Assembly (NCBI GenBank): GCA_947846985.1
Contig: CANTUZ010000011.1
Coordinates: 28,329,589-28,393,588, forward strand
DNA: 64,000 nt
Direction of reading: 5' to 3'
DNA from: Fratercula arctica
Lineage: Eukaryota; Chordata; Aves; Charadriiformes; Alcidae
The position numbers and the translations under genes are program-made. Position 1 is the first letter of the stretch. Each line of letters opens with the position of its first letter. This document shows positions 51,406 to 63,480 of the stretch, piece after piece. Under the pieces are notes generated by a model. The model did not search any database, was not told the origin of the DNA, and saw only the letters and a list, made by a program, of their open reading frames with translations.

Positions 51406-54400
51406 GGGTCCTTGCAATAATCTGAGACAGACGGTTTCTAGACAGTAGTAATGAACTGTTGCAATAAAGATACAATCTTCATTTTTTATACCTGTTACAC
51501 AAACTCCTGTATGCCCCCATAAAAGTCCTGTAACTACTGTTGGTTACAGCTATCTGCCAAAGGATACATCCCCTCCACGCGATGGTCACATTCCTGTCTC
51601 TCTTACACCAGTACACACTGTGATATGGAGCAATTACATCCCTTCTATTTATTTACTGTCTCATCAAGTCTTTCACAATTTTTGCTGTAATACCCAGGAG
51701 GATTTAAAATATTCATCTGGAAAGGTCTCCTGCAGGATGTGTTCCTTGGCCCAGAGGGGTCCACCCGAGGGACCTGTTTCACCCACCTTTCCAAATGCAT
51801 CAAACCTATGGGCCAATTGTCCCATAACACACTATATATATTTTTTTTTTTAAAAAAGCTCTTGGGTTTAAGGTACTTTCCACCCAAACACACCCACCGA
51901 AGTGCCAGAGCAACGTGGAAACACCTATAAAGACAGCACACAGAGAGGTAATGAAGAACTTGGCCCATGATGGACAAAACATTAAACAGCACAGGAGGAC
52001 TTTCTGCTTAAAGCCAGGCTGTACAAAGGCACACATAGCTCACGTGTTACTATAAAGCAATTATAAACTGTGGGCTCTGGTTCTGATTGGGGCCTCTAAG
52101 AGTTTGCTGCTAGTAGGAGGGAAAATGGCCAAAGCGTACTGCTGCTTTCAGAGACCCTTCCCCAGCCTGGACAGGGTTTTCATGGCTCCAGGATCGGAGA
52201 CTGGTTCTTTCTGCCTTCCCCACCCCAGCACCACGCTATCATCCTCTCAACTTTATTTCACGCTTGCCCTTCATCCTCTTCATACCTTTCAGCACAGACA
52301 CCAAGTAACCTCCCTGTTGCCCTCTTGGAAGATGAAAGACATGCAGTCTCTCTCTTTTCTTTACTCTTCAGTGGAAATACGGAACATTCTTAATCTTACT
52401 GGTTTGTGCTTCCTCTACATTATTAGTGACCTCTATGCTAACCCACCTTTGCAATCCTTTTCCAGCTCTTATTCCACCCTCCAGTCTAAGCATATTCCCA
52501 GCCGTTCACTGACCTACAGTGTCACAGAGTGGAAAAGTAAAATAAAGCCCCATGTCTCCCCTTGCAGGACACGGAGTTATTGAAAAATTATCTAGAGTGT
52601 CTATGAGGCAGAGTGATGGGGAGTAAAATCCTACTGTCTTTGTACTGCTTAGAGCCTCTGCAGCATACAGATCATTTGTCAGTGCCAGTTTGAGGTAGTC
52701 TCTATAAACAGGCTGCTTTGCATTTGAAGCACTCGCAGGACATGATGGTTCGGCTAAAAAACCATGCATTTTACATGTAATCACCAGGATAATTTGGCTG
52801 TATATCGTGTTCCCACAACTTAATATTCTACCTACAGATGCGTGATCAAGAAGAGATTCCTTAACTTTGACAGGGCACATCACATTATACTCACTTTATT
52901 ATTGGAAATGATCACCCCAGGGTGCAAAAGGGAGCAAAGGCATAGTTTCATCATACTTTTTTTTTTTTTTAAACCACATTTACTGCAGTGCAAGGTATTC
53001 CAAAGCTACAGAGCGCCACTTGCCAGTGGACAAGTGGCTAAATTTTACCTGGATAATGCAAGAAAGAAATAACTGCTTAATCTAATGCTGTGCTGTGGAA
53101 AATTCACACTGGAAAACTCAACTTCTGGGCACACAGTTCATATCCTCAAGTAAAAAGTCACTTCAGATAGTAAAATACAGTGCTGTAAATGCTGTACCCA
53201 TAGAGGTTGCCAAAAACTCTCTCCTGGCTGCGGCTACACATCTTCCCTTAGTCTCAGGACAGGACCTGATACTGGACTCCTGACTTAACATTAAGCACAC
53301 AAAGAAACCTTGACAGTTTTGATGCTTGCTAGGACCAACAATGAGGTTTTTTCCTCTGCTTTGATGTTTATTACAACTTACTAAAGTTTCCTATTCTCCA
53401 AATCTGCAAAGACTTGAATGTGCTCCCAGTTGAGCAGACCAGAAAAATATACTCTCAAATCTCAACAAGCACTTGATACAGTACATTTATCTGGCAACCG
53501 ATTGATATCACATCTATTTTGGCATTATGATTTTATATTTTTTTTTATCCTCCGTATAAATGCCCTATTTCACAATCTGGAAGGAAAAGTAACAAGTGAT
53601 GGCCCATAGCTATTTAATAGCTATAAAATAAAACCTATAAAATAAAAGTGAAATGAATTATCAAACCATAAACTAAAGTTTGGTGTTTAAAATGCGCCAC
53701 GGCTTTAAAAATTCAATTACAGCTTTAATAGAAATAAGTTTACTCAATATTTTAATGACCTTCTCTCATAACGTTTTTTTCCTCGTTTGCAAAGGCTGGC
53801 ATCACCAAGGATGCATGGCAAGCCTGCCTTTCCTTTAACTACTTTAAGATTGATTAAGAAACAGAATTATTGATGCATATGTCCAAAATACCTTAATTAA
53901 ATGAGGCAAAAAATAGCACACAGAAGCACGTCTCAGTAGAAAACTGGAGTTGATCAAGATTAAGAAAGGTTACATTTAGTGTTCCTGCATTGAAAACATT
54001 AGGACCATTAACTGAATGTCAGGAATGGAGAATATCCTAAATAGGAAACTCATTTAATATTTTCTTAACTTGCTGGTGGGCTATTTCCCGAGGCTCAGGT
54101 TAGGTAACTTCTGCAGATTTGCATGCTACCAACACACAGGCGGGTCCTACAGGGCGTCTCAGCTGAGAACAGCAGATGAAGTGATCACCTCAGAACGTCT
54201 CAGAAGTCTGCGTTACCTTTGTGGAAGCACAGATACAAAGCCAGCTTTGTGTTTGCTTGGTTTTGTCAAATTGGTGTTGTCATGGCTTGGGGGATGCATT
54301 TAGCAATGGGCTGTCGGCGATGCTGGTTTCTTGCATTCCTGGAGACCGAGTCTGGACTCACTGCTAGCTCCCGCTTGGAAAAAAAACCCTTAAGGACAAG

Positions 54401-56027
54401 ACTTCAGGGCCATAATTTCAAGCAACAGAGGCTTCCAGGGCTGTGGTTTTGGAGGGGTTTTTCTTGTCTGTTTTACTTTCTTTGCAAGACATGAGGATTT
54501 TGACAAAATCTGTAGAAAAGGGTGCTGAATCTCTAGGGAAGGAGTGCTGAATGAACTAGAGAGAAAGAATTTTCTCTCTAGTTTGTTTTGGAAACAACCC
54601 ATATCTTCATTTTGAACAGTGCCTCTGAAGTGCACGGTAGCACCAGATCCACGTTGCAATCAGATAGGTCTAGGCTGGTGTGTGTGGAGCCCAGCTGATT
54701 TTATGAGGACCCACCAGGAGCTCTGTAGCTTGCCCTGACAAATCCAGCTGAAGAATCAGCACCATTGATAAATTTAAAGCATTGCAGGTGCAACAACATG
54801 GAAAAAATAGGTAAGTGTTTCTGGGAGAAAGAAGGGAACGGCAATTGAAAATACATGATTCTCAAAGCCGCATCCAAGGGGAATGGAACAAAGATCTTAA
54901 AATATTAGCCCTCGATGTTTCCCCCCTGTGGTTGCAATTATTCCCAAAGTACCCTGCTTAAAATAGGTTTTCAAACCATGCAAGACTAATCATTGCAATT
55001 TGGAGATGTAAGTAGGCACTTACCATGCAATTCACAATTAGCTAAAGATGGTAGAAGAATCTCAGTCATGTTGGCACAAGAGATTTAAAAAAAGAAAGAA
55101 AACACTTTTTTTTTCTTTTAAGAATGACATGTGATGGGAGAGTAGAGGAAGATAATTGTCATAACAAAGGGAATATGTTATTATTTATTGGCCACACTTA
55201 AGCACTGGGATTTTGGATTATAGTATCTGGTGACAAATGCTGCTTGAAATTCTGTAAATATTGCTTAAAAGGTAAGATAACTGAGTAATTCTGAATGTGC
55301 TCTGCAGCCAACACTCAAAATTCAGTTCTGGGATCAGAGTGACACTTTCTTTTTGTCCTGTAGAAGAAGGAAGATGCGACATCTAAGCACCCTAAAATCT
55401 CATTTTCTTGGGTCTTGGCTCTACTCCTGCTAATCTTAGAGCAATATTCCTGGTAACTATGGCAAGAGACTTTTTAAAAGCCAACTAAAAACCTTAAATT
55501 TTCAGTGCCTTCAAGGTAGGGGGCGGTTCAGACTGTCACCCTGCCCTCTGTGCTGCTGACCGTCAAGCCCACCCAGCACAAGGGCTGTCCCCGCTAGAGA
55601 CCACTCAGCCTTCTTGCAACGGAGGTGACAACCGTTCATCTCTGCAGACCTGCCCTCCTCCGTGAGGACGGATTTCACCCTCCTGCGCTCGGGAGAGTCA
55701 CAGCACTCAGCTCACCATGGGATTAGACCTTTTCTTTGCCAAAGTAGCAGCTGTAAATAGACTTTTAGGGTCTAATTTCTACATCTTTCAGTATTTTAAC
55801 TTACATTCAGCCAAAACATTGACACGTTTATCTGATTTGTCACTATTAATTTCCTGGTTCCCTTTTTATTTTCTTCCTCCTCTTGCAGATTCACTGGGTT
55901 ATGAACTGCAATAATAACCTTTCCAAACCAATTTTTTTTTTTTTTTTCCCCCCGCAAATCTTTTAATATTTTTTTTATCACTCAACTAGTGCTGGGATGC
56001 TGATTACCCCCCTCCTTCCCTACCCAG
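51406..56027. other. Noncoding unique sequence upstream of the exon cluster
   Basis: No gene is recognised. A 159-codon frame at 52104-52583 (+) is the longest, but its composition is that of translated pyrimidine-rich DNA with no domain. A perfect hairpin lies at 54554-54583. T runs occur at 52958-52970 and 55932-55947. A GC-richer patch with some CpGs lies at about 55515-55700. Confidence 0.5.
54554..54583. other. Perfect inverted repeat, 13-bp arms, 4-base loop
   Basis: The left arm AACTAGAGAGAAA (54554-54566) and the right arm TTTCTCTCTAGTT (54571-54583) are exact reverse complements around GAAT. The stem is too short for a typical animal microRNA precursor, and no longer stem extends it. 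It is not followed by a run of T that would suggest a terminator. Its role is unknown. Confidence 0.85.
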
Positions 56028-56282
56028 CTCTAGAAGTGCATGCAAACAAAAAGGGGGAAAAAAAACCCAACCAGCCAACCCTCAGCAGTAAGTTGGCTGA
56101 TTCTGGCAGCAAGACAAATGTAGCACCACACAGCAGGCAGGCAGAGAGTGCACTGCTCATCCTTTCGGTTTTGTCAGTGTATGGGAATGCTGGACATCAA
56201 CACACAGCGAGGGATTCGGCCGAAAGCACTCCTCCTCGGCGTCTGAACCCTGCTGCTTTCACCCCCGGTTGGAAAGATACAG
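56028..56282 (+). other. Exon-like segment, possible 5' UTR exon
   Basis: A pyrimidine-rich stretch ends in CCTACCCAG (AG at 56026-56027). The segment closes with AAGATACAG followed by GTAAAAAT, a plausible donor. The right part contains clustered CpGs (GATTCGGCCGAAAG, CTCGGCGTC) unlike the surroundings. A frame is open through the segment, but joined to the next exon at 56972 it runs into a stop within about 18 codons. If used, it would therefore be 5' UTR. There is no transcript evidence, and pseudo-exons of this quality occur by chance. Confidence 0.2.
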
Positions 56283-56971
56283 GTAAAAATAGAGAAATGC
56301 TTTAGTTAGCTGGATTCAGTGAAAATAGAAAGCAGTTAGAAGAAGCCTGGACAGCCTAATCTTATTCCTAGCAGGCAATGGAAGTAAACCACAGTGTACG
56401 GGCTGATAGCTACTGTATACATAATACCCTCAGGTACTGTAACTTGCATGTGATTCTTCGCATTACAGCAAATAAATTGTTGCAAGTGGCATTAAAGATT
56501 TTATATTTTTTTAATACACTTTGTTCACATTGCCTCTATAAATATTTATCATTGTTTACATAATTATGCCTCTCTGACAGCAGGCTTTACAGCGACTTTG
56601 AACCACGATAAACAGGCAGACTGGATGCCTCCTTTTTAGCCTGACCGTGTCTATTCTGTGTGTTGTATGTACATCTATTACCAGCATGCTATGAGCATAT
56701 CACTCATTCGTTTCATAATGTAATTTATAGTTACATTACAAAAGAATCCATCTACAAACAGCAACTATGTAATATTGATAAAGCATTTAGGAACAGAACA
56801 TAAATTTAACGACTGAGGTATTACCTAGTATCAATAATCTGCAGAAAAAAAATGTGTCTGTATAAGTAATCACAATTTATTATAACAGGAACCTAAACGG
56901 AGAACATATTTCTTTGTCAGAAACTTTCTTTAAAAGAACTCGACATCCCAACATTCTTTTCTCCCCCGCAG
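56283..56971 (+). other. Intron-like sequence upstream of the coding exon
   Basis: An AT-rich stretch with few simple repeats leads into the acceptor of the exon at 56972. The last bases (TTCTTTTCTCCCCCGCAG) form a strong polypyrimidine tract and AG. Much of 56380-56900 has low repeat decay and could be conserved flanking sequence. No other gene is seen. Confidence 0.45.
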
Positions 56972-57059
56972 ATGTCAGAAGCCGAGACAGACAAGGTAAA
57001 AATCAAACCAGCAGAAAGTTTTGAACATGACAAGCAAAATATTTCTTGGCTGAAGAAAG
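56972..57059 (+). CDS. Short coding exon; candidate alternative first coding exon, possibly of an OXR1-type gene
   Basis: The 88-base exon has an excellent acceptor (TTCTTTTCTCCCCCGCAG just before it) and an excellent donor (AAAG followed by GTAAGT). It starts with ATG and runs 29 codons plus one base, giving a hydrophilic peptide rich in K, E and D that begins MSEAETDKVK and ends NISWLKK. No signal peptide or membrane segment is present. The last seven residues resemble NLSWLKK near the N terminus of one OXR1 isoform (oxidation resistance protein, TLDc family), and the exit phase (one base, G) fits the GA-type aspartate codon that I believe begins the shared downstream OXR1 exon. OXR1 has several alternative first exons spread over a very large locus, which fits this exon-poor window. 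The match is short and from memory, so the gene is not assigned. An internal AAGGTAAAA at 56993-57001 is a weaker alternative donor. Confidence 0.5.
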
Positions 57060-57066
57060 GTAAGTT
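57060..57066 (+). other. Splice donor of the coding exon
   Basis: GTAAGTT directly follows AAAG. It matches the vertebrate 5' splice-site consensus at every intronic position and fixes the right end of the exon on the + strand. Confidence 0.65.
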
Positions 57067-60000
57067 ACATTGCTGAGTTATTAGTTACTGGTTTGTGTTC
57101 AGAGATATTTCTCATTTATTTAAAATTATTTTTTGAAGAAAAAGGCATAAGAATATTTTACAGGCTTAAATACGGCCAGGAATTTCTACCACATGAATTC
57201 CATAGCTTGACTTCTACAAAAACGTGCCTGTGCATTTGCTTACAGAAAGGCCTAGATTACCAAAATTTTAAAGTAAACTGAAAGATCATTTTTTTCCTAA
57301 TATCCTTGCATTCCTGGGGAAGTTTTATTTGACACGAACTATAAGCCATTAACAAGTATGGACCATCATCTTAGTTCTGATGAAGAGTTTTTATTAACTC
57401 GAGCTATTGCTGAATCAGATTAACATTTGTTTGACTTTCACAAACAGGAGTAAAGATCAGCCCTGAGTCTTTGGATTTGGCAGTGTGTTATCTTAGAATA
57501 AAGTAGCATCCGTCCATCAGCGGTTTATGAAATATAAACTCTCAGAAACAGAGAAGTTATAAAAAATAAATATAGGAGACCTTTCCAGTTTTAAAGACTG
57601 AAAAATGGCAGGTGTTAAGTAAATAATTTGTGTCAAATACTGGTATTTCAAATAGTACTTTCTATTAGTTAAACTATTTAGAAGGCAGACATACAATTAT
57701 AACGATTTTCTTACCACACATGCCTATACGCGTAAAGGATGAAGGTTCTTAGGATAATTTTCTTGCTGGAAACATTGATTTGCCAAGTTAGTACATAGCT
57801 TATTACATCCTTATGTATGTTTGTTGGTCATAGCGGAGTTACTTTATTTCATACACACACAAGAACGTGAATTTAAAGTCTCAAAGCAGACACTTTAAAG
57901 ATGCACGTGATACAAGTTAAATATCTGTGGTTAGGTACAAATTATATTTTTTTTTAAATGAGAACAGTTACATTCTAATCCTAACAAAAGTATTTGGGGA
58001 AGACTCAACAAGTGACCTCATATTTTGAAAACATTAACTACGGGGGTATTGAGGAAAAGGCTCATTTATAGCCACTATTATGTCATCTGTAAAGTGTGCA
58101 TCACTATTTTAAGCTCATGTAGTTAATTGTCAGTTAGATCGTTTAGCTGCAAGAGGGGCTGCAATGAAGTAGGCCTAAATTAATGTCTCTGCCTCGCAGT
58201 CCTCATGGTTTATGCAGCATTTCTGAAGAATGAAAATAGCACTCTCGAGCAGAGCTGACTAACCAACATGCAGGCTGTGTTTGGCCGGTCACCCAAACCC
58301 TTCTCTGCTTGCAAAGCACCAGCTAACTTCAGTAGAAACTCCGCAAGCAGAAGATTTGCGGTTTGAGCATCACAGAGAGCGATAGAGCTGAGCAGGAGCT
58401 GGGTCTGATCCTACCAGACAGCATTGCACTTCAGTTTGTAAACAGCTAACAGGTAACCGAATTGCGTATGCATTCTGTCAGAATAGAGTAGTGCACAAGA
58501 GATTTGCAACTTTACTAAAGGGGTACAAAGGTACAGGGGACTTTAACTGGTCCATGACTCTGAGCAGGACAAGATGATGGCATGGGCCCTCAGAGTCCCA
58601 TACGGCTATTTATCCTCTGGTCCAGACCTACTCCAGTAGCCAGGTGGCATCTCTCACACCTGTACCTTCCTGAGCTCATTTGACTTCACTGGTGCTAATC
58701 CACAGTGTTTTCCACTTCCTAAGGAGAGACACCATCCAGAGTTTCTAGATCATTAGTAACGTTTTGATTGTTTTGTACTTGGAAGAGCTAATCTCTCTCA
58801 GAAAGAGCCAGACACTGTCTATCAGCACCTCTTCTCTCTGAAGTGCCATAGAGTAGAATTGGGCCTTGAAGGTCTTGTACAGCAGCTGAGTCAATAAATA
58901 GCTGAAACGTGTCTCATAAGGAAAGGAAATTTTCCTTGAGATAAGAATATGGACATTATCTTGTATTGAAGTTTGCTTTTTAAAAATTTTGTTAATGTTT
59001 CTTTGCTTTAAGCCCTTCTGTGGCACACAGTGGGTTTTTAGAATATGGTGAAACAAATTGTCTGGAGCAGAAGCTTAACTTCTATGTTTAAATGTTTTAA
59101 AAATATCTCACGTATAGATTTCAGGCATTCCAATAAACAATGAATTGTGGAGAACAGACTCGTACTGTTTCTGTTTCCATCAGGCACAGTAAGAAGACTA
59201 TATGTTCTTTTAGCATCCAGTTTTAAAGAAAAGTTATTTTTATTCATGGTTTTGTATTGATTATTTGTTCCTTCTAAAAGAAACAATCATGAACCACATA
59301 GTATCAGAAATAAACAAAAAATATAGACTAAGCTGTGGCTTTAGTATCTTTCCTAGACTTCTTTTTTTTTCCTAATGCTTTGCAAAGTAATAACTTGTGA
59401 ACTGGTAGTGCAGTGGGTCAACATCAAAATAAGGTACCAATTACTTTTTTGTTGACTTTCAGCATTAGAAGCTGTTTAATCAGGGAAGGGCGGAGGAGGA
59501 TTTTAATCTGGCTGCCAGTTATTTGTCTTCCACTTGTTTTAGAAGAAGAAATTTTGGCTTCTGTCTTTGAGCTTCTAATAGCAAAAAAAAAAAAAAAAAA
59601 AAAAATCAAAGCCTCATTCTGAGGAAAAACTTCTTCCACAAAGCAAAAGAGAAACCAAACCACCCTCATGAAAACTATTATAGAAAAACATTAGGTTATG
59701 CGTACAGGATTGTATCTTCTTGTATCAGCAGGGAGAGCATAAATGGTCCTACTCATGCCTCTACCTCTCAGTAAGTCATTTGCACCCACTGCCGTGCTCC
59801 TGCACCCCTGCCACGAGTGCACCAGACGACTGATGGGAATCAAAGATGACATGGAAAAAAAAAAATAACAACACTGCACAAGCCAGCACAGTCTTGGAGA
59901 GAAACATCTACATGATCACGGTCCTAGACTGTCTTTTTAAGGTGGACACGGGCACATTTGCCCTCTCCTTTTATTTCTTGCTTACCCTACAGTCCTTTTT

Positions 60001-61826
60001 TTGGTGAAGGGCCTGAGGTCCTCCCCAGCACCTAGCAGATCATAGAGCTATAATGAAAGAGTAATACAAATGTAAACAGGGAAGCAGACCGGCAAATGTG
60101 TGCTCTAGGCTTGCTAGACTTCAGAAAGTCCTAAAACATCTCCATACCTCCTAAGGTACTGAGCACTTAAGTGTGAATGTGGACAACATGAGATACTCCC
60201 TGGGTTGAGAGTGCAAATGAGGATGGTGAAATGATCACGCTCCTATCCCAAGATGCCTCAGGGTGAAGAATTTATACCAGCAACCTTTTATGATAGTACG
60301 GCGGGTTCCTCAGGACTATTATTTCTAAAGATCACACAACAGGTGAGAAAACCTGTGTTTGGAGGGTACGCATCAGACCATCACATGCAAATCAACCAGA
60401 ATCGGTACGAATGATCACTGAGAAAAGGCAGTTGTTGGCCTCTTTTTCTGCTTGTCTGATCTTAGCAACTGGTGAGAACCAACTGAGGAAGTCCTGGGAC
60501 ATAAGAATAAAGCCAGACAGTGACTCCTATTTTGTGTAGGAGTAGAGGCAGTTATCCCTGCTTGCTTATTCCCCCGGGGAAGAGCTCGCTGTTGGAGACG
60601 GGAGGCAGTTTTGGATGAAGATGCAGAGTTCCCCATGCCAACACCTATAAGACATCAGGGCAGAGCGAAACATGGGCTCATTTGCAAAGAAATATCTGCA
60701 GACTTACCTACATTTCTACCCTGAAAAACTAAGTAGGAATCCTCAGCACATGTATTATCCCCACTTATACACATTTTGCCCTGACATGCACAAAATGACA
60801 AAGTGTTTAAAATATGAATATGCATGTATAAGCAAAGAACAGCCAACGTAACTTGGAGGTAGTATTAAAGAAGTGTCCTCTGCACAGGCCTGTGTGCCCA
60901 TCTGTTTCATGCACCCACAAGAGGTTCAACAAGCAGATTATCACACCCCAAGCAAGAAACATCTCTGTGGGCTCCTAATCAAGTGCAATTGTTAGAGGAA
61001 ATCTGGAAAGCTATGGAAGACATGCCTTTAGAAATGCAGTATCCAAGGATGAGAAACACTCCCAGGGGCTGACTCAGGGATGCTCCCACCTTGCACAGCA
61101 CAGCCATGACCACAGAGCTGCCTCTTCCACATGGACCAAGGCTCTTTCCACCGTGGTGGTGATTTAGTGCCAAATTAGCAGCCATCTGTTGGGAAGGGAG
61201 GTCAAAGCAGAGCCAAATTCACACCAGCCTCAGCATGTGGCTTTTGGAGTTCCTTACAAACATTTCATCTCTTGGTATCACTTGATGATTGCAGCCATAT
61301 GGATACGTGGGAGCAGGCAGGAGCTTATCTGACTGACATAAAGCTGTAAAAGGTGACACTGATCTTGCACAGGGGCCAGCAGTGGTCTGTTCACTAGTTC
61401 TGCATCCATCGCAAATGCAAGGGAAAACATGTGAGGGCCTAATACTGCCCTCCGACGGTTTCATCCCAAACTGGCCACGGCAGCCCAGGAACGCAGATCC
61501 AAGTTGGACAGAAATGAAATTTCATTTCAGGATATTTTCACACAAAGCCCTCCTGTTTTATGCTGCCCAGCTGTGTACACAAATGCCCTCCATATATAAC
61601 TTCCAGTGAAAAGTTAATGAAATGGCTTCCTTGCTCTCCTGCCAAAAATATAACTGAAATGCTAATCTCAAGACTTTCTCCAAAATAGCCCCTTTCTGCT
61701 CTAAAATTCTCATAAATCAGAAACATTTTTGTCTAAAATAAGCCTGTTTTCATTGTCTTGCAAATAGTAAAAAGTCTAGCCCCAATTTCTTTAATCAGCT
61801 GCTCTAGCCAGCAGATTTTCGCTGTA
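57067..61826. other. Intron-like sequence downstream of the coding exon
   Basis: No further exon is recognised. The sequence is AT-rich, with T- and A-rich tracts including a 23-base A run at 59583-59605. Frames are all under about 105 codons. If the exon at 56972 is real, this is the first part of a long intron extending beyond the window. Confidence 0.5.
59583..59605. repeat. Poly(A) tract, 23 bases
   Basis: This is the longest uninterrupted A run in the window. No retrocopy body or flanking duplication was recognised. Confidence 0.8.
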
Positions 61827-61933
61827 GGGTGAAATTCAGCCCTGTACTGAGGGTCAGGACAAGGTCAGCACTTAAACCATAAAATAGGGCTTAAGTGGTA
61901 AATAGAGCCTCTGTTCAGGATTATATTTCACCC
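61827..61933. mobile_element. Fold-back (MITE-like) element, about 107 bp
   Basis: The whole element is an imperfect palindrome centred near 61880-61883. The outer arms GGGTGAAAT (61827-61835) and ATTTCACCC (61925-61933) are exact reverse complements. Next, CCTGTACTGAGG (61841-61852) pairs with CCTCTGTTCAGG (61908-61919) at 10 of 12 positions. The inner arms CACTTAA (61869-61875) and TTAAGTG (61891-61897) pair exactly. Such nested symmetry at constant centre is the signature of a nonautonomous DNA transposon with long terminal inverted repeats and no coding capacity. I have a recollection of similar GTGAAATTCA-ended palindromic repeats in turtles and crocodiles, which would make it an ancient sauropsid family. 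No target-site duplication is visible. Confidence 0.65.
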
Positions 61934-63480
61934 CTCCAAGGACTATAGTTCATATGAAATGGGAGATTTACTCATATCATAGACCTGGCTGTAGTGACAT
62001 TATTCACATTATTCAAATAATACTTTATTCCAGAAGTAATCCCATTGGGTGAGATTGTGCCACAGTTCTTCCTGGTACATCCCAGAAATCCAATACAGGA
62101 GCAGACTATTCCTAACTGCACCACATCAAAACATCCCACAGCCTGGTCCTGGGGTTATATTCCTGGGCATAATAGCAAACCTTTCCCTTATCGCAGCACT
62201 CAGAAACGCCTTTTCCCCAGCACATCCCTCTCCCTGGTTACCCAGGGGCTTTAAGAGACTTTTACAAGAAGTGATAAAGCAGGGAGGACACACCACCATG
62301 AAACTGATTTTGCAGAAGGAGAGCCATCCTGGAGACGCTCGGGGAATTTCCCAGTTCTTTCATAACCTTCCAACTTTTTACCTGGTTTGCAGGATCTGGA
62401 GTAACCATTACAAAGCTTGTACTTTGGTTTCAGGGAGATTACTCTCAGCAGTGTTCTGATCCAATATACATCCTTGTGTTTAGGGAGCTAAATAACATTT
62501 TTAGAATTTCTTTCTAAAAACTCAGAAGTCAGTGAATGCAATTTTACATACACGCTTGGACACTTGTTTCCTGAATTTTCCTGACTTGGGTCCAGAACCT
62601 TTTTTCACTCTCTTCTTCCAGCCTGAATTAAGTCATTGGATTGAAAAGCTTTATAGAAGACTGATAGCAAAGAAATACCTCTCAGTTTCACGTAACAGAA
62701 AATGCCAAATGCTTATAAGATGAATGTTGTAATCCAAGCAGACTGTTTCCAGATAAGAACACCACACAGACACAAAAAAAAAAGCACATTTAAAAACTGA
62801 TGACGAGGATCCCAGGGGGCTTAAATTCCTGGAAGATGCCTTGTCAGCTTCAGGACTATGACCAAATGTATTAATCAAGACAACCCTTCCTTTAAGTTGT
62901 AAAACAGCAGATTTAAAGACTCTCTTCCAATGGAGAGGGAGTATATGAAATCTGCAACGGTCCCAGCTCACCACTCCTAATTATAGTTTTATAAACTGAG
63001 TGGTCCTCGATCTTTGAACTGGAGGGTCCTTGGAGATGTAAGACTTTGAACATTGCCACAAAAGGGGAATGAACATACAGTAAAGACAGTGGTACTTCTC
63101 TGTGTGGTAGGGTTAAGTTTAAAGTCACACTCCTATGCTGGATATTGACTGTAAAAATGTAAGTGAAGGTTTATTTAGGTTTTATTGCCTTAAGTAAATT
63201 TGTTCCACAAAGGAAAAGTCTGTTTCATTTAACTGCCAATGCTGGGGAAGACCTGAAGATGTTGTTTCATTCACCCCCTGGAAGTTTTCCAGAGCAATTC
63301 TGTTCTTTGCTGTACTTGGGCAAAATATTCAGGATTTTGTCCTCAGCTGTCAGTAGAGCAAAACATGGAATAACAATATAGGCACTCATTAGTTGTTGAA
63401 TTTCTCAGCACCATACACGTTAGAGCAGAATCCACATGTCCAAGGGCCTCCATAGCGCTTCCTACTTAAGATCACTGCAC
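61934..63480. other. Noncoding sequence before the terminal LTR
   Basis: No gene is recognised. A 136-codon frame at 62049-62459 (+) overlaps another frame and resembles nothing known. An A run lies at about 62774-62784. No exon signals of good quality were seen. Confidence 0.5.

Noticed and set aside
52104..52583. 159-codon frame, + strand
   Set aside because: Serine- and leucine-rich translation of pyrimidine-rich DNA with no domain, and no exon signals bounding it.
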